DNA from: Gemmatimonadota bacterium
GTDB lineage: Bacteria > Gemmatimonadota > Gemmatimonadetes > Gemmatimonadales > Gemmatimonadaceae
DNA length: 64,000 nt
Direction of reading: 5' to 3'
NCBI GenBank assembly: GCA_021324635.1
Contig: JAJPIS010000077.1
Coordinates: forward strand, 1-64,000
The notes below the pieces were generated by a model. It saw only the letters and a program-made list of their open reading frames with translations, was not told where the DNA came from and searched no databases. A program made the position numbers and the translations under genes. How positions within the stretch are numbered: the first letter of the stretch is position 1; the number at the start of each line of letters is the position of its first letter. Positions 9,443 through 19,600 of this stretch are shown here, in pieces.

Positions 9443-10417
9443 TCACGATTCCCGACTCCGGTGTCCCGGGCTCCGCCGCTCCCGTCCGGCCCGGGTCGGG
9501 CCGACCGGGCCAGCCCGCGTCGTCGCCGGGCGCGGTGCCGCATCGAGCACGGTGCCGAACGCGCGGGCCGCCGCACTCTCCCCGCCCGCGGCGAGCGAGA
9601 GGCGCACGAGGGGCCGGCGCACGGTCAGGCCCGGCACGTCCAGGACGACGAGCCGCCCGAGCGCGAGCGCATTGGCTGCCGCACAGCGCGAGATGATCGC
9701 GACGCCGACGCCGGCCGCGACGAGCTGCACGATCGCCTCGGCGGTGTCGACCTCCAGCCGCCGCTGCGGCGCCACCCCGTGCGCACGAAGGGCCCGCATG
9801 ATCGTGTCGAATGTGCCGGACCCCGGCTCCCGGATGACCAGCAGCTCGTGCGCCAGGCTGGCCGGCGCGGGCCGAGGTCTCGCGGCCAGGGGGTGCTCGG
9901 GCGCCGCGACGAGCACCATCTCATCCTCGGCCCACGTCACGGCCCGGAGCCGTGGGTGCTCGATCGGCGTCTCCACGAGCGCGACGTCGACGTCACGCTC
10001 GGCGAGCATCCGGGCGACCACGCGTGACGGCGCACTCGTCACCCGTAGCTCGACACCCGGGTAGCGGGCGTGAAATGCCGCCAGCAGCGGCGGCAGGACG
10101 TAGGTGACGATTGTCGGGCTTCCGCCGACGCGGAGCGTCCCCTGCGCGAGGCCGGCCAGGGCGTCGAGGTCCTCCTCGGCCGCGCGTGCCTCGGCGAAGA
10201 TCACCCGCGCGTGGGCCAGGAGAGCGTGACCGGCCTCGGTGAGGCGGACGCCGGAAGGGGTTCGCTCGAGCAGCGTCGCCCGCGTCTGGTGCTCCAGGTC
10301 GCGGATCGCCCGGGACACGGCCGGTTGGGTGAGCCCGAGATCGGCGGCGGCGCGCGTGATGGTGCCCTGGCGAGCGACGGCGAGGAAGACGCGGAGGAGC
10401 CGGAGGTTGAACGGCAT
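9443..10417 (-). CDS. LysR-family transcriptional regulator
   Basis: A LysR-type regulator of about 324 residues. The ATG at 10417 gives the usual family start MPFNLRLLRVFLAVAR; upstream ATGs at 10444 and 10438 are possible but add residues not typical of the family. The winged helix-turn-helix is clear (GTITRAAADLGLTQPAVSRAIRDLE), and the C-terminal effector-binding fold follows (GTLRVGGSPTIVTYVLPPLL). The last 30 residues are Arg/Pro-rich and probably disordered. The gene is divergent from the RND pump operon, with a shared intergenic region holding that operon's promoter, so control of the pump is the obvious hypothesis. Confidence 0.9.
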   Translation of the reverse strand: MPFNLRLLRVFLAVARQGTITRAAADLGLTQPAVSRAIRDLEHQTRATLLERTPSGVRLTEAGHALLAHARVIFAEARAAEEDLDALAGLAQGTLRVGGSPTIVTYVLPPLLAAFHARYPGVELRVTSAPSRVVARMLAERDVDVALVETPIEHPRLRAVTWAEDEMVLVAAPEHPLAARPRPAPASLAHELLVIREPGSGTFDTIMRALRAHGVAPQRRLEVDTAEAIVQLVAAGVGVAIISRCAAANALALGRLVVLDVPGLTVRRPLVRLSLAAGGESAAARAFGTVLDAAPRPATTRAGPVGPTRAGRERRSPGHRSRES

Positions 10418-10451
10418 GCAATAGGGGAATGATGCCATGGCCATAACAACA

Positions 10452-10479
10452 TTGGTCGTGCGCGGCGTCGGAGTATAAT
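10452..10479 (+). promoter_or_regulatory. Sigma-70-like promoter of the RND pump operon
   Basis: A perfect -10 hexamer TATAAT (10474-10479) lies 36 nt before the pump ATG, with TTGGTC 16 nt upstream as a partial -35. The short AT-rich patch CCATAACAACATTGG overlapping the -35 has partial dyad symmetry and could be the binding site of the divergent LysR regulator. Confidence 0.6.
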
Positions 10480-10515
10480 ATTTTCTGCTCACCGCCGCTG
10501 CCGCGTCGCCCGCCT

Positions 10516-13500
10516 ATGTGGATCGTCCGCCTCGCCCTGCGCCAGCCGTACACCGTCGCCGTGCTGTCCTTCGTGCTGCTCCTCATGGGGTGGCTGGCGA
10601 CGCGCAGCATGCCGGTCGACATCTTCCCGGTGATCGACATCCCGGTTGTCGCCGTCGTCTGGAACTACAACGGCTTTTCGGCGCAGGACATGGAGAGCCG
10701 GATCGTTCTCCTGAGTGAGCGGAACCTGTCGTCGACGGTGAACGGGATCTCGCGCATCGAGTCGGAGTCGATTCCCGGCCTGGGGTTGATCAAGGTGTTC
10801 TTCCAGCCCGGCGTCGACATCGGGAACGCGATCGCCCAGATCACCTCGTCGTCGCAGACGGCGCTCCGCGCGATGCCGCCCGGCGTCACGCCTCCGTACG
10901 TGATCCAATCCAACGCGTCGAGCGTGCCGGTTGCCCAGCTCACGCTGTCCTCGCCCACGATGCCGGAGCAGCAGATCTCCGACTACGGGCAGAACTTCAT
11001 CCGGCTGCGGCTGTTCACGATCCCCGGGCTCGCCACACCGTCGCCATACGGCGGGAAGATCCGCGAGATCACGGTCGACGTCGACCCGAACGCGCTCGCC
11101 GGGAAGGGGCTCTCCTCAGAGGACGTGCTGACCGCGCTGCTGTCGTCCAATCTGCTCATCCCGGCCGGCACGGCCCGGATCGGGACACGCGACTACAACG
11201 TCGCGATGAACTCGAGCCCGGCCAATGTCGCCGACTTCACCCGGATCCCGGTGAAGATCGTGAACGGCGCTCCGGTGCTGATCGGCGACGTCGCGACGGT
11301 TCGCGATGGCTTCGCCGAGCAGCAGAACATCGTTCGGATCGACGGCCACCGTGCGGCGTACCTCACGATTCTCAAGAAGGCCGACGCGTCGACGCTGGCC
11401 GTCGTCGATGCGGCCAAGGCGATGATCCCGAGGATCAAGGCCGTCGCGCCGGCCGGGCTCGAGGTGCGGCTCGACTTCGACCAGTCGATCTTCGTCCGCG
11501 CCGCCGTGGCGAGCGTGATCCGCGAGGCGCTCATCGCGGCCCTGCTCGTCTCGCTCATGATCCTCCTGTTCGTCGGGAGCTGGCGGAGCGTGCTGATCGC
11601 CGTGACGTCGATCCCGCTCTCGATCGCGGCCGCCGTGATCGTCCTCCACGCGACGGGCAACAGCTTCAACGTCATGACTCTGGGCGGCCTGTCGCTCTCG
11701 ATCGGTCTCCTGGTCGACAACGCGATCGTCACGGTCGAGAACGTGCACCGCAACCTGAGCCTGGGGAAGCCGCTCACCGTCGCCATCCTCGACGCCGCCG
11801 GGCAGATCTCGACGCCCCTGATCGTGGCCACGCTCGCCATCTGCATCGTCTTCTTCCCGGTCGTGCTGCTGGTCGGGCCGGCGCGGTTCCTGTTCATCCC
11901 GATGGCGGTCGCGGTCGTGAGCGCGGTCGCCGCCTCCTGGCTGCTCTCGCGGACGCTCGTCAAGACGCTCTCCCGGATGCTGCTCGGCGCCGAGGTCCAC
12001 CACCACATGGCACGGGCGGCATCGGGTGCCGAGACTGGCGCGGACACGCTCGCGGCGGGGTCGCGCCCGGGGCCCGGCGAGGGGCGCACCACCGGCCTCG
12101 CGCGCCGGTTCAACCAGGGGCGCGACCGCTGGTTCGAGGCGTTCCAGGCAGCGTACGGCCGCTTCGTCGAGCTCCTGATCGTCCACCGGCGGTTCACGCT
12201 CACCGCGAGCGCGGCGGTGATCGGCATCACGCTCGTCCTGCCGTCCATCATCGGGACCGACTTCTTCCCGTCGACGGACGCGGGCATGATGAAGATCCAT
12301 TTCCGGGCCCCCTCGGGCACCCGGATCGAGCAGACGGAGCGGCTGGTGGCCCGGGCCGAGGGGACGATCCGGCGGATCGTCCCGGCGACGGAGCTGGAAA
12401 CGATCAACTCGACGATCGGCGTGCCACAGCCGCTCAACATGGCCTTCGTGCCGACCGACAACACGAGCGGGATGGATGCGGAGATCCTCGTCGCCCTCAC
12501 CCAGTCCCACCACCCGACCGAGAGGTACGTCCAGCGCATCCGTCGGGCCCTCCAGGCGGAGTTCCCGGGATCGGCGATCTACTTCCAGACCGCCGACATC
12601 GTCGGCCAGGTGCTCAATTTCGGCCTCTCGGCCCCGATCGATGTCCAGATCATGTATCCGGACCTGGCCCGGGCCTACGTGACCGCGCGCACGCTGCGCG
12701 ACGCGATCGAGGAGGTGCCGGGGGCGACGGATGTCACGATCAAGCAGACGCTCGACTATCCGACGCTGTTCGTGAACGTGGACCGCGAGCGGGCGGCCGA
12801 GCTGGGGCTCAGTCAGCGCGACGTGGCGAACAGCATGCTGGTCTCGCTCGCCTCGAGCGCAGTCGTCTCGCCCACCTATTACATCAACCCCCAGAACCAC
12901 GTGAACTACCTGGTCGCCGTCGAGGTGCCGCTCCCCCGAATGACCTCGGCTCGCGATCTGTTGAACACGCCCGTGACGCGCTTCGGCGGCGCGCTCGACC
13001 AGCACGTCACCCCGGCGCGGCGCACGATCGACCCGGTTCCGCGCGCCCCCGTCCAGACGCTCGACAACATGGCGCAGGTCACGGCTGGGGCGGTACCCGA
13101 CGTGATCGATCATTACACGGTGGCCCGGGTGCTCGACGTGACCGCCAGCGTGACCGGTCGCGACCTCGGCTCGGTCGTGGCCGGCATCGACCGCGCGGTC
13201 GCCGCCCTCGGCACCCTGCCCGCCGGGATGACGATCACGGTCCGCGGGCAGGGACAGGTGATGAACGAGGCGTTCTCCAGCCTCGCGCTCGGATTCGTGG
13301 TGGCGATCCTGCTGGTCTATTTCCTCATGGTCGTCCTGTTTCAGTCGTGGGTCGACCCGCTCATCATCATGGCCGCGATTCCCGGCGCGCTGGTCGGCAT
13401 TCTCTGGATCCTGGTGCTCACACACACGACGATCAATGTCGTGTCGTTGATGGGATCGATCATGGCGGTGGGGATCGGGGTCTCCAACTCGATTCTCGTC

Positions 13501-13836
13501 GTCACGTTTGCCCACGACCTGCGGGTCGAGCGTCGCATGTCGGCGGCGGCCGCGGCGATCGAGGCGGGCAAGACGCGCCTCCGGCCGGTCCTCATGACGG
13601 CGCTGGCGATGATCCTCGGCATGCTCCCGACGGCGATCGGTCTGGGCGAAGGGAGCAGCCAGAACGCGCCGCTGGGCCGGGCGGTCATCGGCGGCCTGAT
13701 CATGGCCACGGTGTTCACGCTCTGTCTCGTCCCGGTCGTCTACTCGCTCGTCCGCCGTCCGCTGCCGGAGCGCTACTCTCTCGAGGAGCGCTTCAAGACG
13801 GAGGAACAGGGGCAGCTGTACGATGAAGGGTATTGA
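10516..13836 (+). CDS. RND-family efflux pump inner-membrane subunit
   Basis: An AcrB/CusA-type resistance-nodulation-division transporter of 1106 residues that exports substrates through the adaptor and channel encoded next. Family features are the N-terminal helix with TRSMPVDIFPVIDIP, two large periplasmic domains and twelve membrane helices. In helix 4 the proton-relay pair, normally Asp-Asp, reads VDNAIV (Asp401, Asn402). In helix 10 the Lys of AcrB is replaced by Ser990 within GIGVSNSILVVTF. The second change is shared by a broad subfamily with a SNS or ANS motif; the Asp-to-Asn change is less usual. The protein is slightly longer than AcrB because of a linker near residues 495-540. Promoter TATAAT lies just upstream. 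Substrate unknown. Confidence 0.92.
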   Translation: MWIVRLALRQPYTVAVLSFVLLLMGWLATRSMPVDIFPVIDIPVVAVVWNYNGFSAQDMESRIVLLSERNLSSTVNGISRIESESIPGLGLIKVFFQPGVDIGNAIAQITSSSQTALRAMPPGVTPPYVIQSNASSVPVAQLTLSSPTMPEQQISDYGQNFIRLRLFTIPGLATPSPYGGKIREITVDVDPNALAGKGLSSEDVLTALLSSNLLIPAGTARIGTRDYNVAMNSSPANVADFTRIPVKIVNGAPVLIGDVATVRDGFAEQQNIVRIDGHRAAYLTILKKADASTLAVVDAAKAMIPRIKAVAPAGLEVRLDFDQSIFVRAAVASVIREALIAALLVSLMILLFVGSWRSVLIAVTSIPLSIAAAVIVLHATGNSFNVMTLGGLSLSIGLLVDNAIVTVENVHRNLSLGKPLTVAILDAAGQISTPLIVATLAICIVFFPVVLLVGPARFLFIPMAVAVVSAVAASWLLSRTLVKTLSRMLLGAEVHHHMARAASGAETGADTLAAGSRPGPGEGRTTGLARRFNQGRDRWFEAFQAAYGRFVELLIVHRRFTLTASAAVIGITLVLPSIIGTDFFPSTDAGMMKIHFRAPSGTRIEQTERLVARAEGTIRRIVPATELETINSTIGVPQPLNMAFVPTDNTSGMDAEILVALTQSHHPTERYVQRIRRALQAEFPGSAIYFQTADIVGQVLNFGLSAPIDVQIMYPDLARAYVTARTLRDAIEEVPGATDVTIKQTLDYPTLFVNVDRERAAELGLSQRDVANSMLVSLASSAVVSPTYYINPQNHVNYLVAVEVPLPRMTSARDLLNTPVTRFGGALDQHVTPARRTIDPVPRAPVQTLDNMAQVTAGAVPDVIDHYTVARVLDVTASVTGRDLGSVVAGIDRAVAALGTLPAGMTITVRGQGQVMNEAFSSLALGFVVAILLVYFLMVVLFQSWVDPLIIMAAIPGALVGILWILVLTHTTINVVSLMGSIMAVGIGVSNSILVVTFAHDLRVERRMSAAAAAIEAGKTRLRPVLMTALAMILGMLPTAIGLGEGSSQNAPLGRAVIGGLIMATVFTLCLVPVVYSLVRRPLPERYSLEERFKTEEQGQLYDEGY

Positions 13837-13896
13837 GCGGCGCCCCGTGCAGTCCCCCCCACCAGACCTCCGACCGGCTGTCAGAGTCGCCAGATC

Positions 13897-15105
13897 ATGA
13901 TGAGCGCCACGCCGCCCGCGGGACTCCCCCCGACCGGCCCACGTCGAGCGACGCCGGCCTGGACCCCGACCCGACCGCCCAGCCGCCGCGCGGGGATCCT
14001 CCTGTACATCGGCGGCGGCCTCACCGTCCTCGTGGCGCTCGCGCTCGTCGTCGGCCTGTCGGCGGCCCGGCGAGTGTCCGTGGCGCGCGAACGGCGCGCC
14101 CGCGTGGCTGTGGTGGCGGACGGCCCGACCGTCCGGGTGGCGGCGGTCGAGCGATCGCCCGGCGCGCACACGCTCACCCTCACGGGCGAGACCCGGCCGT
14201 TTCTCTCGGTCGCGCTCTACGCCAAGGTCAGCGGGTACCTCAAGGATGTGCGCGTCGACAAGGGCGACCACGTCCGCGCCGGTCAGATCCTGGCGGTGAT
14301 CCAATCACCGGAGACCGACCAGCAGTTCGCGGCGGCGACGGCCGACGCCCGCAACAGGCGGGCGATCGCCGACCGGGACGGCCAGCTCATCGCGCAGAGG
14401 CTGATCGCGCCGGAAGAGGCCGAGCAGGCGGAGACGGAGGCGCGGATGGCCGCGGCGGCCGCCGCGCGGTTCAAGGCGATCGAGGACTACGAGACGATCC
14501 GAGCGCCGTTCAGCGGGACGGTCACGGCGCGGTACGCCGACCCTGGGGCGCTCGTGCAGAACGCCGAGGGGTCGCAGACGAGCGCGCTGCCTGTCGTCGA
14601 GGTCGGGACGACCGACAGCCTGCGAACCTTCGTCTACATCGACCAGCGGGATGCGGCGGCGGTGCGGCGCGGCGCGCCGGTGACGATCGTCGACCCCTCG
14701 CGCCCGTCGGTGCAGATCGCGGGGGCCGTGACGCGCTACACCGGCCAGCTCGACCCGAGTACCCGGACGCTGCTGGCCGAGATCGACCTGAGCAATCGGC
14801 GGCACGAGATCGTGCCGGGCAGCGTGGTTCAGGTGACGATCGCCGTGCCGGGTGAACGGTATCTGGAAGTGCCGGCGGAGGCGCTCGTGGTCCGCGGCGA
14901 CACGGACTACGTCGCGGTCGTCGGACCCGACGATCGTGTGGCCTTCCGCGCGGTCCACGTCCTCGACACCGACGGGGTGACGGTGCGGCTGCGCGACGGC
15001 GTGCGCGAGGGAGAACAGGTGGCGCTCGACCTGGGCGACAGTGTCCCGGAAGGACAGCACGTTCAGCCGGTGCGCGACACGAAGCAGGGACGCAGCGTCT
15101 CATGA
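13897..15105 (+). CDS. RND efflux periplasmic adaptor (HlyD/MFP family)
   Basis: Membrane-fusion protein of 402 residues linking the RND pump to the outer-membrane channel. A cytoplasmic Pro/Arg-rich N-terminus is followed by one transmembrane anchor (ILLYIGGGLTVLVALALVV). The lipoyl half-motifs are YAKVSGYLKDVRVDKGDHVRAG and APFSGTVTARYADPGALV, separated by a short alpha-hairpin, and beta-barrel and membrane-proximal domains follow. The start is the first of two ATGs (MMSATPP). Its stop overlaps the next gene as ATGA, confirming one operon. Confidence 0.92.
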   Translation: MMSATPPAGLPPTGPRRATPAWTPTRPPSRRAGILLYIGGGLTVLVALALVVGLSAARRVSVARERRARVAVVADGPTVRVAAVERSPGAHTLTLTGETRPFLSVALYAKVSGYLKDVRVDKGDHVRAGQILAVIQSPETDQQFAAATADARNRRAIADRDGQLIAQRLIAPEEAEQAETEARMAAAAAARFKAIEDYETIRAPFSGTVTARYADPGALVQNAEGSQTSALPVVEVGTTDSLRTFVYIDQRDAAAVRRGAPVTIVDPSRPSVQIAGAVTRYTGQLDPSTRTLLAEIDLSNRRHEIVPGSVVQVTIAVPGERYLEVPAEALVVRGDTDYVAVVGPDDRVAFRAVHVLDTDGVTVRLRDGVREGEQVALDLGDSVPEGQHVQPVRDTKQGRSVS

Positions 15106-16589
15106 CCCGTCGGGCGGCCGCGGTCGCGAGTGCGGCCGTCATCGCGGCGCTGGCCGGGACGCGGAGCGCCGGAGCACAGCGGCCGACGGTGCCGCCGCCC
15201 GACACGACCCGGGGCAGCGTGCGCGCCGCGCCGCCGGCAGCGCGCGCGGCGCCCGTGGCGTCGGCCATGGACACGCCGGTACCGCCCGCGCTGACGCTCG
15301 ACACGGCGATCGCGCTCGCGCTCCGGGTGGCGACGCCGGTACAGCAGGCGCGCTTCGCGACCGAGCTCGCGCGCACGGCCGTGACACGCACGTACGGTGG
15401 GATCCTGCCGTTCGTCGGCGTGTCGGGCGCACGGACGGTGACGAGCGGGACGCTGCTCGTCGGGTCCCGAGCGACGGTGCCATGGGACACGCGGGTCGAG
15501 ACGATGGGCTTTCAGCTCCAGACGTCGCTCAACCTGCTCTCGCCGCTCACTGCCTATCCGGCGATCCGGTCGGCCGAGTTCACGCGACATGCCGTCGACC
15601 TGACGCTCGAGCGCACTCGCCAGTCGGTTGCGCTCGACGTCTCGCAGGCGTTTCTCCAGACGGTGCTCGACAGCGAGCTGGTGGTGATCGCCAACCAGAA
15701 CGTGCGGGTCTCGCAGCAGCAGGTGGTCCAGCTTCAGGAGCTGGTCCGGGTCGGCAAGCGACCGCCCGCGGATGTGTATCAGGCGCAGGCGCAGTTGGCC
15801 GCGAATCAGTCGGCGTCGCTCGATGCGCAGAATCGCCAGTACGCGGACCGGGTGGCGCTGCTCCAACGCATCCACATCGATCCGCAGCGCCCGCTCGTGC
15901 CGATCACGCCCCCGCTCGACACGACGCCGCTGCCGGCGCGCTATCTGGACACGACGCAGGTGGCCGATGGCGCGCTGCGGCGGCGAACCGACCTTCAGTC
16001 GGCGAAGACATCGATCGACGCCGCCCGCTGGGGACTCCGGCGTGCGGCGAGCGAGAACATGCCGTCGCTGTCGGCGGGGATCTCGTTCTTCGGTGCCGGG
16101 CGGTACTACGACCGGGCGCTCCAGGACGGCGTCAACCAGGTCACGACGCCGCAATCGCCCTTGCTCGGGCAGGTCGGCAACCAGACGGCGACGCAGTTCT
16201 GGGTCGGCGTGGGGTACAACCTGCTCGACCTCTTCCGCTCACACCTCGACTACCAGGAGGCGCAGGTCACCTACCAATCGGCACAGGTGGCCGAGGGCGA
16301 CGTCCGACGCCAGGTCACGGGCGACGTCGCGCGCGCGATCGGGGAGTATACAGTCGCGGCGCAGCGCCTGACATCGACCGCCGCCGGACTCGCGTCTGCG
16401 CAGGCGGCATATCAACTGGTCTCGGGCCGTTACAATGTCGGTTTCGCATCGGTCGTCGAGCTGCTGAGCGCGCAGGCGGCGCTCGCACGGGCGCAGAGTC
16501 TGCGCGCCGAGGCCGTGGTGCAGTTGTCGCTGTCGAAGCGGGCGGTGGCGTACGCGATGGGCCTTCAGCCGACCGATCGGCTGCCGTAG
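15102..16589 (+). CDS. TolC-like outer-membrane efflux protein
   Basis: Outer-membrane factor of the tripartite pump, 495 residues. The signal peptide is MTRRAAAVASAAVIAALAGT, cleaved near SAGA-Q, followed by a Pro/Ala-rich linker. The two OEP repeats of the TolC family are visible, each with long coiled-coil helices such as RVSQQQVVQLQELVRVGKRPPADVYQAQAQL and the second-repeat RYNVGFASVVELLSAQAALARAQ. It is coupled to the adaptor gene by an ATGA overlap. Last gene of the pump operon; a GC hairpin follows directly. Confidence 0.92.
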   Translation: MTRRAAAVASAAVIAALAGTRSAGAQRPTVPPPDTTRGSVRAAPPAARAAPVASAMDTPVPPALTLDTAIALALRVATPVQQARFATELARTAVTRTYGGILPFVGVSGARTVTSGTLLVGSRATVPWDTRVETMGFQLQTSLNLLSPLTAYPAIRSAEFTRHAVDLTLERTRQSVALDVSQAFLQTVLDSELVVIANQNVRVSQQQVVQLQELVRVGKRPPADVYQAQAQLAANQSASLDAQNRQYADRVALLQRIHIDPQRPLVPITPPLDTTPLPARYLDTTQVADGALRRRTDLQSAKTSIDAARWGLRRAASENMPSLSAGISFFGAGRYYDRALQDGVNQVTTPQSPLLGQVGNQTATQFWVGVGYNLLDLFRSHLDYQEAQVTYQSAQVAEGDVRRQVTGDVARAIGEYTVAAQRLTSTAAGLASAQAAYQLVSGRYNVGFASVVELLSAQAALARAQSLRAEAVVQLSLSKRAVAYAMGLQPTDRLP

Positions 16590-16608
16590 CCGGAGGGCCG
16601 GGCTCCGG
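16590..16608. terminator. Short GC hairpin between convergent genes
   Basis: CCGGAG and CTCCGG pair around a 7-nt loop immediately after the stop of the TolC-like gene, in the 60-nt gap before the convergent receptor gene. It lacks a T-tract, so it is only a candidate terminator. Confidence 0.35.
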
Positions 16609-16649
16609 TCGACCGGACTACGGGCGGTCATCATCGCACAGTCGCATCG

Positions 16650-19600
16650 TCAGAACGCGTATCGAGCGGCCAACTGAAGCTGCCATCGCGAGGCGTTGAC
16701 GTTGAGCACGCGCTGCGGGGGCAGGGAGAGCTGGTAGAGGTTGCGGCCCAGGGCGCGGTCGGTGCCGCGGAGGGTGAGCACCGGAACGTTCTCCGTGCCG
16801 GCCCCGGTGAGCGTGCCGGTCTCACGGACCAGACCCCAGTGCCGGTCGATCAGATTCAGGACATTGAAGACATCGACCATGAGCTCGACCCCCTGATCGC
16901 GAAGTCCCGGGACGTGCACCCGCTCGGCGATCCGCGCGTTGAGGATGTTCTGCCACGGGTTCCGACAGGCGTTGCGGGGGAGTAGCTGGCCCTCGTGCTC
17001 GCGAAGGCAGGCCTGGGCCGCGATGAACGCGGCGAGGCTGTCGTGGGCCGCCGCGGACGCCGGAACGAGTCCGCCCGGTCCGTCCTGCACGAGCGAGATG
17101 TCCTTCGCGTCTCTGGGAACGTAGATCGGATCGTTCTGCTGGGTCGGGAAGAACCCCACACGATCCCCGACGCCGTCGCCGTTGGCGTCACCGTTGACGA
17201 TGTACGTGAATGGGTAACCCGAGCGGCCCAGGTAGATGAGCGACAGTCGGCTGCCGAACGGGCCGTTGGCGGTCCCGCTGACGGTGACCACATGGGGCAC
17301 ATCGTACGTGGACGTCGCCAGCCGTCGATCGGTGAAGGAGCCGTCGAGCGGCGTGAAGCCGAAGTTGGAGACGGTCTGGGCGTCGCGGAGCGACATCCGC
17401 TCGAGCGCGTCCGTGTAGGTGTAGGCCACATCGAGCTCGACGCCGTTCGCAAACCGCTTCGCCGCCTGGAGCGTGGCGACCCACGAGCGGTCCCCGCTCG
17501 CGTTCCCGTTGATCAGCACGGGGCCGAACGCCGGGTCCACCACGGTCGGCGACGTCGTGGCGACCGTCCCCTTGCCCGACGTCGCGGCGACCGTGCCGTA
17601 CATCGTCCGCCCACCCTCGCCGGCGAGCCGGCCGATCGGACCGCGCAGGTTCGCGTTGACGATCGTCAGGTTCTCGAGCGCGTACTGGAAGGTCGCATCG
17701 GCCGAGGCGACCACTCCCCAGCCGAGCGCGCGATCGGCGCCGATCGACGCCTTGAGCTCCTCCGGCATCGTGAAGCCCGGATCGAAGGCGACCACCTCCG
17801 CTCCGGCCGGGGCGGGCGCCGCACCGGTGCACGCCGTCGGCTGCCCGGTGGGCCCGGGAACGAAGTGCGGGACGTTGGCTCCCTTGCAGCTCACGACCGA
17901 TTGGCGCAGGCCGGTGAATGCGTACGCCCAGGAGAGCCAGTTGTATGGCATGACGCCCGCGAAGACGCCGGCTCCGCCACGCACCGCCGTCCGGTCATCG
18001 ACCTGCCAGTTGACGCCGACACGCGGTGAGAGGTGCGGGGTCGCGCCGATGAACCGGTGGGTGTCGATCCCGAGTGGGCTCGCCGCGAGGGCCGGATTGT
18101 GGTCCGGCGCATTGACGTAGAGGGGAAGGTCCATCCGGAGCCCGCCGGTGAGGCTCACCCCGTGCGGGAGGGTCCAGCGATCCTCGACGTACGCGCTGGG
18201 CAGCACGCTCGCGAAGTCGGTCGCCCCGCCGTTCGGGACCAGCGGCACGGTGCGCGTGAAGCCCGAGGGCGTCCCGGCGGCGAAGCTGGAGAGGCTCGCG
18301 AACTGATACTGGCCGACACTGTTGACGAGGGAGGCGAAGCGGAACTGGAGAAACGTGGCGTGCACCCCGACGGTGACGGCGTGCGCCCCCACCGGAACGG
18401 TGAGATTGTCGCCCAGCTCCTCCGACCGCTGGCGGAGCGCGAGAAGCTGCGAGCCGGGATCGCCCCCGGCGATGAGCCGCGCGCCGGCCGCGCCGACGCC
18501 GCTCACGAAGATGCCGGCGGTGGTGCTCGCCGGCGTGCGGGGCTCGTCGGCCTGGAGCTCGTCGGCGACGAGCTCGTTGGCGAACCGGCCGCCGAACACG
18601 CTCGTCCAGCGCCCCCGGATGGCGCGGGTGATACCGGTCTGGGCGAACGCAGCTGCGGTCGAGCGAAAGTCACCGGGGTCGACGCGCCCCGGCGCCAGCG
18701 TGTCCGACGTCTCCCCGTCGGCATAGTTCACCGACAGATCGATCGCGCCGTGCTCTCCGGTCGGTGCCGAGACCTTGGCGAACAGGTTGCGCGCCAGTCC
18801 GTGCGTGGTGTACGGACCGAAGCTACCGGGGTTGATCCCGTAGCCCTGAAGGAGCCGTGCGAATCGCGCCGCGCTGTCGGCCGGGATCGGCGTCCCTGGG
18901 CCGAGCAGCGGGCCGGCGTAGGGGACGCTCCGTTGCTTCTCCTCGGCGGCGACAAAGAGGTGCAGCCGATCGGGCACGACCGGGCCGCCGACAGTGATGC
19001 CGTAGTCGTACGTCCGAAAGTCCGGCGCGGGCCGACCCGCCGGATCGGTCCCGAGGAGCGCCTGGTCCTGATAGAATGCGAACGCCGAGCCGTGCGGGGT
19101 GTTGGTGCCGGAGCGGGTGATGGCGTCGATCTCCCCACCCGTGAAGCCTCCGCGGCGCACATCGTATGGCGCGAGCGCGACCCGGAACTCCTGAACCGCA
19201 TCGAGCGGGAGCGACCGTGTTCCCTCCTGACCGCCCGGGGTGCCGGTGCCGCGGCTCAGGCCGAAGTAGTCGGTGTTGGCGGCGCCGTCGACGAGAATGG
19301 TGTTGTAGCGGTTGTTGAGTCCGCCGATCGAGGTCACGACGACACCGGGCGCCGTCTGGATCAGATCGACGAAGTCGCGGGACAGCACGGGCAGCCGCTG
19401 TACGGCGCTGTCGGAGACGGTGTGCGATGGGCCGGTCCGGTCGACATCGTGGACGATGCTCCGGACGGCGCCCACCCGGACGGTCGGCAGTGTCGGCGCC
19501 GCGGCCGCGCCGAGGACCAGCACGAGGGATTGCCGTTCACCGACGGTGAGCAGGATGCCGCCACGGGCCGCGGCGGCGGCGCCGACGGCGCGCGCCTCGA

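Noticed and set aside
11116-14304. 1062-aa minus-strand ORF opposite the RND pump and adaptor
   Set aside because: Arg/Asp/Gly/His-rich composition with no domain; it is the codon-aligned complement of the pump operon and results from high GC.
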